This document shows, in pieces, positions 1-5,357 of a DNA stretch of 7,287 nt. How positions within the stretch are numbered: position 1 is the first letter of the stretch; each line of letters opens with the position of its first letter. The stretch comes from an uncultured Lachnospiraceae bacterium (GTDB lineage: Bacteria; Bacillota; Clostridia; Lachnospirales; Lachnospiraceae): the NCBI GenBank assembly GCA_910577735.1, contig CAJTOO010000065.1, forward strand, positions 1-7,287. The letters run 5' to 3'. The translations under genes and the position numbers were made by a program. The notes under the pieces are model-generated. The model did not search any database. It was not told the DNA's origin and saw only the letters and a list, made by a program, of their open reading frames with translations.

Positions 1-359
1 TGGCGGTCTATCTCTTGTTTTCGGTTGCTTGCTTCTTTACCGTACATGAGCATTGCTTTCTGGAGTGTAATGCTGGAAGTGGATATCACGACCGGACGCT
101 GCTCATAAGGGGAACATCCTTCTGCAAGGAGAGAATATTTTCTCATCAGAACACAGGCCACCAGATAGGCATACGTCTTGCCGATACCGACACCCGCATC
201 ACACAGTGCTATGTTTCTTCCCAGCAGGTTATCCAGCATTTCGTGGCATAACATAATCTGTTCTTCCCTTACTGCCATTCCATGTTCTGGAAACAGTACC
301 CGGAAGATCGTATCAATTTCACGATGCGCTCTTTTTAAATATTCTTTTATGTAATACAT
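1..359 (-). CDS. DinG/Rad3-like ATP-dependent helicase, N-terminal part (runs off the left edge)
   Basis: The minus-strand frame is open from an ATG at 359-357 to base 1, giving 119 complete codons with no stop. It starts MYYIKEYLKRAHREIDTIF. A Walker A motif, DAGVGIGKTYAYL, lies at about residues 56-68 and resembles the E-A-G-T-G-T-G-K-T motif of DinG/XPD-type superfamily 2 helicases. A later VISTSSITLQKA segment resembles the motif Ia region (T-x-T-x-x-L-Q). The helicase C-terminal domain would lie outside the window. The possible ribosome site (AGGTAA) is weak. Family knowledge: such proteins are ATP-driven DNA helicases, and short variants occur on clostridial integrative elements. The sigma-like gene on the same strand upstream suggests a mobile-element module (inference). 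The residues after LQKA (MLMYGKEASNRKQEIDR) look unlike the usual continuation, so an altered or fused C-terminus is possible but unproven. Confidence 0.7.
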   Translation of the reverse strand, partial: MYYIKEYLKRAHREIDTIFRVLFPEHGMAVREEQIMLCHEMLDNLLGRNIALCDAGVGIGKTYAYLVACVLMRKYSLLAEGCSPYEQRPVVISTSSITLQKAMLMYGKEASNRKQEIDR

Positions 360-382
360 AATTTGTTACCTGATATGCGTGC

Positions 383-443
383 TGATACCACATCAATACG
401 GCTGTAAAGGATTTCTCCTTACAGCCGCATGTATCTGATATCA
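383..443 (-). promoter_or_regulatory. Long imperfect hairpin in the leader of the helicase gene
   Basis: The core arms CGGCTGTAAAGGA (399-411) and TCCTTACAGCCG (416-427) pair over 12 positions with one bulged A and a four-base loop. The flanks 383-398 and 428-443 continue as a weaker inverted repeat, with about 10 of 16 positions complementary. It lies 24 bases upstream of the helicase start codon, and no U-run follows on the minus strand. A simple terminator is therefore unlikely. It could be a structured 5' leader, a protein-binding palindrome or a DNA-processing site. The structure is visible; the function is not known. Confidence 0.5.
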
Positions 444-491
444 ACGACACATTCTTCCTTGATTTCTTATACTTTTGTTTTTTGGCGTTGT

Positions 492-526
492 ATTTGTCCT
501 CGACTCCCCCATTGCCTTACGGGAAC
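492..526 (-). repeat. Paired-box repeat, copy A
   Basis: On the plus strand this reads ATTTGTCCTCG (492-502), a 13-base spacer, then CTTACGGGAAC (516-526). Both 11-base boxes recur identically and in the same order at 750-792. An ATTACAGG box directly follows (527-534). Confidence 0.6.
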
Positions 527-630
527 ATTACAGGCGGATGCTTGGCATTGCACCGCTCATGGATTTTCTAAAGGTCTTGCTGATTACAACCCAAAGTCCA
601 TCCTCTGCTCACTGGCAGTTCCTATGTATC

Positions 631-658
631 ATTATCCCCTCGTAAGTGATCTTCGCAA
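631..658 (-). promoter_or_regulatory. Possible sigma-A promoter toward the helicase gene
   Basis: On the minus strand TTGCGA (658-653) and GATAAT (636-631) stand 16 bases apart, a fair match to TTGACA/TATAAT. It would start a transcript near 624 with a leader of about 265 bases containing repeat copy A and the 383-443 hairpin. The match is not strong and could be chance. Confidence 0.25.
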
Positions 659-749
659 AAGACCGCCACGATCCTGTTTCAGTTAAAGTGGATTCGCTCG
701 AAACAAAAACACCAGCAATGAATTTTTTATATTCTTTCCCGTCATTTTC

Positions 750-792
750 ATTTGTCCTCGCGCCTTCCTGACACGCTTCTACTTACGGGAAC
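750..792 (-). repeat. Paired-box repeat, copy B
   Basis: On the plus strand this reads ATTTGTCCTCG (750-760), a 21-base spacer, then CTTACGGGAAC (782-792). It matches copy A exactly in both boxes, but the spacer is 8 bases longer. It is followed by CCTGTAATG (796-804), the exact reverse complement of the CATTACAGG (526-534) beside copy A. Confidence 0.6.
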
Positions 793-876
793 GCACCTGT
801 AATGCTGGTATAGGATTGTCAAAGTACACTGGCAAAATTTACCTGCCTATTAAATAGCCGACGAAAAATGCTGTTA

Positions 877-1311
877 TTATTCAATTTTCGACAAATTATT
901 TAATTTTTTTCTTAAACGGTTTCTTTTGGTATAAACGGTCTGTTCTGCCATTCCCATAATTTGGGCAATCTCTCTTCCTGAATATCCCCATGTACTAAGC
1001 AAAAGTATCTCTAATATCTGATGTTCTGTGCCCTTTAATAATTCATAGATTCGTCGGTCTCCAATGTTGTCTAAAAGTTCTCGGATGTCCTGTGCAAACC
1101 GTCCTCTGTCCCTTTGTTTTATGGAATCCATATCCTGCATCATTTCATCCAGATGTTCCCGGTATCTGCGCTCTTCCAGAAAATCTTCCCTGTCCATCCG
1201 GCGCAGCTTTTGGATCTTCTCTTCTTCCATTCCTAGCTCACGCAGTTTCTTGTCTTCCTGTTCTTTCCAATAACGCCATTTTCGTTCTTCACTTGTTTTG
1301 TTATAAGCCAT
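877..1311 (-). CDS. Sigma-70 region 4-like (helix-turn-helix) protein of a mobile-element type
   Basis: This is a complete 144-aa protein. The ATG at 1311-1309 is preferred because GGAGG (1323-1319) sits 7 bases upstream; a longer TTG-started frame from 1389 has no such site. The N-terminal 65 residues are very charged and probably helical (KTSEERKWRYWKEQEDKKL onwards). The last 50 residues form a helix-turn-helix like sigma-70 region 4: LEILLLSTWGYSGREIAQIM, then EQTVYTKRNRLRKKL. Region 2 is absent, so it is not a complete classical sigma factor. Similar small sigma-like proteins sit on conjugative and integrative elements of Firmicutes, where they are annotated as sigma-70 family proteins (family knowledge). 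Role here: DNA binding and transcription control of neighbouring element genes (inference). Its leader is unusual, with a Shine-Dalgarno-masking hairpin, an overlapping upstream ORF and a terminator. Confidence 0.8.
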   Translation of the reverse strand: MAYNKTSEERKWRYWKEQEDKKLRELGMEEEKIQKLRRMDREDFLEERRYREHLDEMMQDMDSIKQRDRGRFAQDIRELLDNIGDRRIYELLKGTEHQILEILLLSTWGYSGREIAQIMGMAEQTVYTKRNRLRKKLNNLSKIE

Positions 1312-1493
1312 TATCTTTCCTCCGATCTGATTTTTGGTATAGAAATCAAATCGGAGCATGGCGGTGACCGGATATGTGGTATCCCACAATTCTCAAAAAA
1401 TGTCGAAAAAAAAAGTGTTGCAACCAGTATGATGATTACAACACTTTGTTCATTCTTATTGTTTAATTCTTTTTGTTGGACCCATTGATGCAA
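1311..1493 (-). CDS. Possible 60-aa upstream ORF, translationally coupled to the sigma-like gene
   Basis: This frame starts with TTG (1493-1491), preceded at 8 bases by AGGAGA (1507-1502), which is good spacing. It ends in TAA overlapping the sigma-like ATG by one base (TAATG). Residues about 18-34 (QSVVIIILVATLFFSTF) form one hydrophobic stretch that could span a membrane. However, part of that stretch is encoded by the U-run of the terminator, so the hydrophobicity may be incidental. Translation of this ORF would run through both the terminator and the hairpin that masks the next Shine-Dalgarno. It may therefore act as a coupling ORF whatever its product does. No homologous family is recognised. 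Against it: TTG start, no recognisable domain, overlap with structured RNA. Confidence 0.3.
   Translation of the reverse strand: MHQWVQQKELNNKNEQSVVIIILVATLFFSTFFENCGIPHIRSPPCSDLISIPKIRSEER
1320..1356 (-). promoter_or_regulatory. Hairpin masking the Shine-Dalgarno of the sigma-like gene
   Basis: CTCCGATCTGATTT (1320-1333) and AAATCAAATCGGAG (1343-1356) are complementary at 13 of 14 positions; the single mismatch can wobble in one orientation. The loop is 9 bases. On the minus-strand RNA the 3' arm ends in CGGAG, so most of the GGAGG at 1323-1319 is base-paired. Such a stem would block ribosome loading unless opened by an upstream ribosome, a protein or a small RNA. As DNA it could also be a dimer-binding operator. 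Confidence 0.65.
1406..1447 (-). terminator. Intrinsic terminator/attenuator in the sigma-gene leader
   Basis: On the minus strand AAAGTGTTG (1447-1439) pairs perfectly with CAACACTTT (1420-1412) around an 18-base loop, and the 3' arm runs into nine U residues (1414-1406). It points toward the sigma-like gene and stands 95 bases before its start codon. It may end transcripts from the GH42 remnant side, or act as a conditional terminator within the sigma leader. The large loop makes it moderate in strength. Confidence 0.6.
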
Positions 1494-1516
1494 ATACCAC
1501 TTCTCCTATTGCTCAT
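1463..1516 (-). CDS. Possible 17-aa leader peptide upstream of the attenuator
   Basis: An ATG at 1516-1514 stands just after GAGGGGAG (1526-1519) and opens a short frame reading MSNRRSGICINGSNKKN, ending in TAA 16 bases before the terminator stem. The position fits a regulatory leader peptide whose translation influences the terminator at 1406-1447. It overlaps the start of the 60-codon ORF in another frame. A weak promoter may lie upstream: TTGCAA (1577-1572), 19 bases, TTATAT (1552-1547). No clear antiterminator partner was found, and such short frames arise by chance. The call rests on the ribosome site and position only. Confidence 0.25.
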   Translation of the reverse strand: MSNRRSGICINGSNKKN

Positions 1517-1656
1517 GTCTCCCCTCAAAACATTACATTTAGAAGCATATAACAAACTTTCGTACATCTTATTGCAACATATATTTTCTTAATTCCCTTT
1601 TATAAATATATTATAAATTTTCAACTAAAAACTGGAGTATCATCCCTATTCTTCAT

Positions 1657-2571
1657 TTACTTCAATTTTTTCTTTAGTACTCTTGTCTTCAGCGGCGCTA
1701 TCACTTCGCTTTCCTCCCCATAGACCACTTCATATTCTTCCGAAATCGGAACTGCTACAGATTTCCTACCAAAATTCTGAAGGAATAAATATTCTAATTT
1801 GTCAGATGCTCTAGTATTTACGGATATTCCTTCTGGCACAAATTTTACCAATAGTTTAACTTCAGCTTCTTTCACAAGTCTTTTGTATAAATCATGATAA
1901 AATGCATATTCCATATCTGCCGCAACATAATATGCATGTCCGTTTCCATATGTTTTATGTGTCAAAGCAGCTTTTCCTGCATAGAAATCCTCTCCGTAAC
2001 GCATCAGAACTTCTGCATCCGATACCTCCAGCAATTCACACAAATGGTTACATCTGTATGTTTTCTGTAAATTCAGATGGTTTGATGGATTTGGCACTGC
2101 ATGGTTTTCTTCCCAATCATACAATGCATCTATCTCTGTACTCCTGATTCCCGTCACATCCATTAATCCATATGGTGTTCCAAAGAGGAAGCAACGATCT
2201 GTTGCATCTACCAATCCTGACCAATAGGATAATACTAGTGTTCCACCTTGTTTTACATAATCTCGCAATTTTTCTTCATATCCATCACAGAAAAGATATG
2301 CCATTGGAACTGCAAGAATCTTATATCCATCTAGCACATGTTCCATCGAAATTACATCTACGTTCAGTCCCTGCTCTCTTAATGCACGGTATTGCTTTAA
2401 GACACATTCCTGATAATACATATTTTCATTTCTTGGTCCTTGTGCATCTTTTAATACCCAGCTATTTTCTCTATCATAAAGAACAGCTACCCGTGCAATG
2501 GTTTTCGTTTCTATGGTTTCTTGTATCTTTTCTAACGCTTCCCCGACTTCTGTTACTTCTTTAAATAGTTT
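1657..2571 (-). pseudogene. GH42 beta-galactosidase remnant (C-terminal half only)
   Basis: The frame is open from 2571 to the stop at 1657 (about 304 codons) and is closed upstream by TAG (2574-2572). Its first in-frame ATG is at 2421. The protein matches the distal part of GH42 beta-galactosidases. ARVAVLYDRENSWV leads into the trimerisation domain, whose hallmarks are YKILAVPMAYLF, KQGGTLVLSYWSGLVDATDR, FLFGTPYGLMDVTGI and STEIDALY. The small C-terminal beta domain follows (LEYLFLQNF, ending LKTRVLKKKLK). Full GH42 enzymes are about 650-690 aa. The TIM barrel with both catalytic glutamates, roughly the first 370 residues, is missing, so the product cannot hydrolyse galactosides. No ribosome site precedes the remaining frame. 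The surviving part has no internal stop, which suggests a recent deletion (inference). It probably once worked beside the AraC gene and the lactose genes upstream. Confidence 0.88.
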
Positions 2572-2583
2572 CTAAAGTAACAG
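2550..2583. repeat. 9-bp inverted repeat at the GH42 truncation point
   Basis: CTGTTACTT (2550-2558) and AAGTAACAG (2575-2583) are perfect reverse complements around a 16-base loop. They straddle the position where recognisable GH42 coding sequence begins (about 2571). They may mark a deletion junction or be coincidental. Confidence 0.45.
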
Positions 2584-2764
2584 CCTCTCTTAACTTCTTT
2601 ATTTACAGTTTGTCTACTTCTTTTTCTGAAGCAGTTCTCCGTTTGTTTCTTCCCCATTCATACATGACATAATAATTAACCACTACCCCATATTATAAAT
2701 AACACCCAGAGATACTTATTTCAGACTGATAATCAGATTTTTATTGAATTTATTAATCTATATG
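2584..2764. other. Spacer between the AraC gene and the GH42 remnant
   Basis: About 180 AT-rich bases hold only the possible membrane-protein tail (2603-2692) and a weak short hairpin near 2720-2740 (CTGATAATCAG). No convincing terminator for the AraC gene is visible. This is probably decayed DNA left when the GH42 gene lost its front half. Confidence 0.4.
2603..2692 (-). pseudogene. Possible C-terminal fragment of a lost membrane protein
   Basis: A 29-codon frame between stops reads YGVVVNYYVMYEW, followed by the basic, polar tail GRNKRRTASEKEVDKL and a stop at 2605-2603. A hydrophobic end followed by a charged tail resembles the last membrane helix and cytoplasmic tail of a transporter. 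Its place directly upstream of the GH42 remnant fits a degraded transporter-GH42 pair. It has no ribosome site and the match is impressionistic, so it may be a chance frame. Confidence 0.2.
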
Positions 2765-3565
2765 TTATGACAACATATCTTTCAGACATGTACTCCGGTA
2801 GTCACTCGGTGATATTTTATATCTTTCTTTAAATACTCGGTTAAATGTTCTCTGACTTTCAAATCCACTATCCAGACAAATGTTTGTAATAGAATCACTC
2901 GTATTTTCCAAACGATGGCATGCATAGTTCAGCCTTGCATCGTTAAGATATTGATTAAAGTTTCTATGGAATGTTTTGGAAAAGAGTCTGGATAAAACAT
3001 ATTTGCTCACCCCCAGATCTTTTGCCATCTCTTCCAGCGAAAATTTCTTCTTAAAATTTGCTGATATATAGGAAACTGTCTGGTAAATAAGATCGTTGCT
3101 CCCCACATTACTCTTTTCTACCAAATTTAATTTTCCTATGCAGCGTGCCAACACAATTTGAAGATATGCCTGTGCAACAGTAATATCCGACTGTTCTGTC
3201 TCTAAAATTGCATTTATAACCCTATATACCTCCGGTTCAACCTTTTCCGCTTTGATGATTGGGTATTCAGGAGCCATGGATTGCATGATATCTGCAAATT
3301 TGGCTATCGTAAATGGCGATGCAATCAGATAAGTCGCTTTATTTACACCGGGTGTCAGTACCTGATAGTGATGAATAACATCTGGAAATACAAAGCCTAT
3401 ATCTCCTTTTTCCATATGGTATAGTTCCTGTCCGACACCAAGTTCTAATGCTCCACTTGTTACACAAACGATCTCCAGTGCATTATGAAGATGTGGTTCA
3501 ATATGTTTTGACTTCCTATTTATTGCTATGATCTCCTCTTTTGTGTCAACATATTTTAACTGCAT
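2765..3565 (-). CDS. AraC/XylS-family transcriptional regulator with N-terminal cupin sensor
   Basis: This is a complete 266-aa protein. The ATG at 3565-3563 is chosen because AGGGGAG lies 7 bases upstream; a longer TTG frame from 3682 lacks a site. Residues about 15-85 form a cupin-type sensor domain with the usual histidine-rich start (HIEPHLHNALEIV) and a GDIGFVFPDVIHHYQV strand. A helical linker follows to about 155. Residues about 160-260 are the double helix-turn-helix: SLEEMAKDLGVSKYVLSRLF (first) and DSITNICLDSGFESQRTFNR (second), ending in the signature FKERYKISPSDYR. Family members usually sense a sugar and activate adjacent sugar genes. Here the likely targets are the LacZ-symporter unit and formerly the GH42 gene (inference). 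The symporter unit ends with its own terminator, so this gene is probably transcribed separately; no strong promoter was recognised. Confidence 0.92.
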   Translation of the reverse strand: MQLKYVDTKEEIIAINRKSKHIEPHLHNALEIVCVTSGALELGVGQELYHMEKGDIGFVFPDVIHHYQVLTPGVNKATYLIASPFTIAKFADIMQSMAPEYPIIKAEKVEPEVYRVINAILETEQSDITVAQAYLQIVLARCIGKLNLVEKSNVGSNDLIYQTVSYISANFKKKFSLEEMAKDLGVSKYVLSRLFSKTFHRNFNQYLNDARLNYACHRLENTSDSITNICLDSGFESQRTFNRVFKERYKISPSDYRSTCLKDMLS

Positions 3566-3636
3566 GAAATACTCCCCTTTGCAACATTTGTCTATATCTT
3601 CTTTCGATTTGGCAAGCAATCCTTTTACACCTATCT

Positions 3637-3642
3637 TATAAT
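3637..3642 (+). promoter_or_regulatory. Candidate -10 element for the plus-strand leader ORF
   Basis: A perfect TATAAT stands 33 bases before the small ORF at 3675. The matching -35 position (about 3614-3619, AAGCAA) is poor, so the promoter may need an activator or may not exist. It lies in the DNA upstream of the AraC start codon, in divergent orientation. Confidence 0.35.
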
Positions 3643-3674
3643 CAACTTGTAAATAAGGAAAGGAGGAATTGCAA

Positions 3675-3752
3675 ATGAGCAACCTAAAAAAATATCTGAA
3701 TGACCTTTTAGTATTCTACACTGAATATTTTGAGCATCCTTACCATGTATAA
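3675..3752 (+). CDS. 25-aa leader peptide / small protein
   Basis: The ATG at 3675 follows AAAGGAGG (3659-3666) at 8 bases, the strongest ribosome site in the window. The frame has 25 codons, starts MSNLKKYLNDLLVFYTEYF and ends PYHV before TAA at 3750-3752. It has no membrane segment and is slightly acidic and aromatic-rich. No family is recognised. Codons 10-14 contain one arm of a 12-bp inverted repeat whose other arm begins at the stop codon. A terminator follows about 40 bases later. This is the classic layout of an attenuator peptide, as upstream of some antibiotic-resistance and amino-acid genes, but no plus-strand gene follows. It could instead be a stand-alone small protein or part of a roughly 180-base RNA antisense to the AraC gene's leader. 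Confidence 0.5.
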   Translation: MSNLKKYLNDLLVFYTEYFEHPYHV

Positions 3753-3763
3753 ATACTAAAAGG
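3704..3763 (+). promoter_or_regulatory. 12-bp inverted repeat (arms 1 and 2 of the putative attenuator)
   Basis: CCTTTTAGTATT (3704-3715) and AATACTAAAAGG (3752-3763) are perfect reverse complements. Arm 1 lies inside the small ORF and arm 2 begins at the last base of its stop codon. Arm 2 extended (AAAAGGAC, 3758-3765) is also perfectly complementary to GTCCTTTT (3818-3825) in the 3' arm of the downstream terminator. Two mutually exclusive folds are therefore possible. Confidence 0.6.
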
Positions 3764-3792
3764 ACTATTTTGTGAAAACTGAATATTTTCTT

Positions 3793-3831
3793 AAGGCCAT
3801 TTCATAAAAATGAAGTGGTCCTTTTTATTTT
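3793..3831 (+). terminator. Intrinsic terminator on the plus strand
   Basis: AAGGCCATTTCAT (3793-3805) pairs with ATGAAGTGGTCCTT (3810-3823) around an AAAA loop, with one bulged T and one G-T wobble. It is followed by a U-rich tract (TTTTTATTTT, 3822-3831). It points away from the AraC gene and ends the small-ORF transcript. On the minus strand no U-run follows it. Confidence 0.75.
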
Positions 3832-3862
3832 CAAAATACAGTTCTATCACTTTATATTATAG

Positions 3863-3901
3863 AAAAAAGCACTGTCTCATCGAACAACGATCAGACAACG
3901 C
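3863..3901 (-). terminator. Intrinsic terminator of the LacZ-symporter unit
   Basis: On the minus strand the arms 3901-3888 and 3882-3869 pair over 13 of 14 positions, including two G-U pairs, around a TTGTT loop. Six U residues follow directly (3868-3863). It begins 16 bases after the symporter stop codon and separates the sugar unit from the AraC gene. Confidence 0.8.
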
Positions 3902-3916
3902 TTTCTCTTGTCAATT

Positions 3917-5314
3917 CTAATTTATGTCTGATGCATCTGTTACTTCATCTGCAGCAATTCCTTTTTCTGCTTTCAGTTTTTTATTTGCATCTTCAACATT
4001 CATTCTTGAAAGTGCAAACATAATCAATACATCAAAGATTAACGGAAGCCAAAGATACATGAACTGCATCATATCAAGTGCAGACTGTGGCTGAGTTGCA
4101 TTTGTTCCGACATATCCACTGAGCTCAAGCATCCATCCAACAACAGCGGTTCCAATACCTCCACCGATTTTTACACCAAGAGAAGTACAAGAGTACATCG
4201 TTCCATCAATTCTCTTTCCCTGTGTAAGATAAGTGTATTCAGAGCAGGATGCAATAACAGCATTCATATCTCCCTGCCATGGTCCCTGACCTAAGGCTGC
4301 AAGAGCTGTAAACGCCATCATCAGCGGAACACTACCCATATATCCGGCAACAACAACAAGTGCTCTACCGATGACTGCTAAGACATAACCTCTTAAGTTC
4401 AGTTTATACATGCCTTTCCACTTACCAACTAATGTCGGTGTAAAAATCAGGGCAATGATCAGTGGAATATTTACTGCCCATGCAAATTGTCCAAACAAAT
4501 TCTTATTTTTCAGTACCCATGTCATGTAATAAATGCCAGCTCCAATCATGGCACCATATAACTGCTGTAAAATATATGTTCCACAAATCATCATGTAATA
4601 TTTGTTTTTAACAAGAAGCTTGAATGCCTGTACCATTCCGTACTTTTCATTATCATCCTTTACTTCTCCTTCGTTAAGTTCTTCCTCAGAAAGTTCCTTA
4701 ACAGAAAGTGCTGAAATCGTATTTACGACAAGACCAATGATTGCATAGATAATAGCAACCGTTCTCCATGCTGCAGCATCTCCACCACATTTATCTACAA
4801 ATCCAACTGTAATTGCCTGAATCAGAAGACTTGTTGAAAACGCAAAAATAAAACGGTAAGATCCCATCTGCACACGCTCTTTGCTGTTCTTTGTAATCAG
4901 TGACGTAAGTGCTGAATAAGCAATATTGTTTGCTGTATAAAACACACCATTTAACAGTGTGTAAGAGATAAAGAACCATGCATATTTAGCCGTTGTTCCC
5001 AAGCTGACTGGTACTGCAAAACAGCAGACCAGCGTAATGGCACAACCAATATATCCATATAGCATCCAGGGTTTCGCTTTTCCCATTTTACTGTGTGTTT
5101 TGTCAATCATTGATCCAAAAAATATATCCGTAAAACCATCAAATAGTTTTGATACGGCAATCAGGGTACCTACGACACCTGCAGCAAGTCCTACTGAGTC
5201 CGTCAAATAGACCATCATAAAAGATGTCAGGAACGCATAGACTACATTACCTGCAATATCGCCTGATCCATATCCAATTTTGTTATACCATTTCAAATAC
5301 TTTTTTTCTTCCAT
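3917..5314 (-). CDS. GPH-family sugar:cation symporter (MelB/LacS/XylP-like)
   Basis: This is a complete 465-aa integral membrane protein of normal length for the glycoside-pentoside-hexuronide:cation symporter family, with about 12 membrane segments. Family marks are visible. LFDGFTDIFFGSMIDKT (about residues 57-73) holds Asp59 and Asp63, spaced like the cation-binding Asp pair of MelB. It is followed by the loop motif SKMGKAKPW (75-83). A lysine in GVKIGGGIG (Lys382) sits where MelB has its coupling lysine. A charged cytoplasmic loop lies at about 205-226 (KELSEEELNEGEVKDD). There is no C-terminal EIIA-like domain as in streptococcal LacS. The substrate is probably lactose or another beta-galactoside because the LacZ gene precedes it (inference). 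The ATG follows AGGAG at 12 bases, a rather long spacing. It is probably co-transcribed with LacZ, and a terminator lies 16 bases after the stop. Confidence 0.92.
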   Translation of the reverse strand: MEEKKYLKWYNKIGYGSGDIAGNVVYAFLTSFMMVYLTDSVGLAAGVVGTLIAVSKLFDGFTDIFFGSMIDKTHSKMGKAKPWMLYGYIGCAITLVCCFAVPVSLGTTAKYAWFFISYTLLNGVFYTANNIAYSALTSLITKNSKERVQMGSYRFIFAFSTSLLIQAITVGFVDKCGGDAAAWRTVAIIYAIIGLVVNTISALSVKELSEEELNEGEVKDDNEKYGMVQAFKLLVKNKYYMMICGTYILQQLYGAMIGAGIYYMTWVLKNKNLFGQFAWAVNIPLIIALIFTPTLVGKWKGMYKLNLRGYVLAVIGRALVVVAGYMGSVPLMMAFTALAALGQGPWQGDMNAVIASCSEYTYLTQGKRIDGTMYSCTSLGVKIGGGIGTAVVGWMLELSGYVGTNATQPQSALDMMQFMYLWLPLIFDVLIMFALSRMNVEDANKKLKAEKGIAADEVTDASDIN

Positions 5315-5357
5315 CGAATTTCTTTGCTCCTCATCTTCATCGCACTTAGAATTTCAA

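Larger units (their letters stand above)
360..876. other. Noncoding spacer of about 520 bases with repeated boxes
   Basis: No convincing gene was found on either strand. The plus-strand open frame 429-686 has no family resemblance and no ribosome site. The region holds the 383-443 hairpin, two copies of a paired-box motif (492-526 and 750-792), inverted copies of an ATTACAGG box and a possible promoter at 631-658. On the minus strand it separates the sigma-like gene from the helicase gene. On integrative elements such long structured spacers often hold transfer or replication origins, but nothing here identifies one. Confidence 0.5.

Noticed and set aside
15..251. Plus-strand open frame of 78 codons
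   Set aside because: TTG start, no ribosome site, and antisense to the well-supported helicase frame.
660..668. AGACCGCCA, an inverted copy of bases 1-9, as a possible element end
   Set aside because: A single 9-base match is expected by chance in a window of this size and the flanks do not extend it.
429..686. Plus-strand open frame of 85 codons
   Set aside because: Low-complexity composition with no recognisable family, no ribosome site, and it covers the repeated noncoding boxes.
1312..1389. N-terminal extension of the sigma-like protein from a TTG at 1389
   Set aside because: It would translate through the masking hairpin with no ribosome site, while the ATG at 1311 has a strong GGAGG at good spacing.
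2172..2564. Plus-strand open frame of 130 codons
   Set aside because: It lies opposite the GH42 remnant and its leucine/histidine-rich product is typical of an antisense shadow.
2715..2745. Terminator for the AraC gene
   Set aside because: The only stem (CTGATAATCAG) is about 4 bp and the T-run lies on the wrong strand for the AraC transcript.
3566..3682. N-terminal extension of the AraC protein from a TTG at 3682
   Set aside because: The extension has no domain match, and the ATG at 3565 has AGGGGAG at 7 bases.
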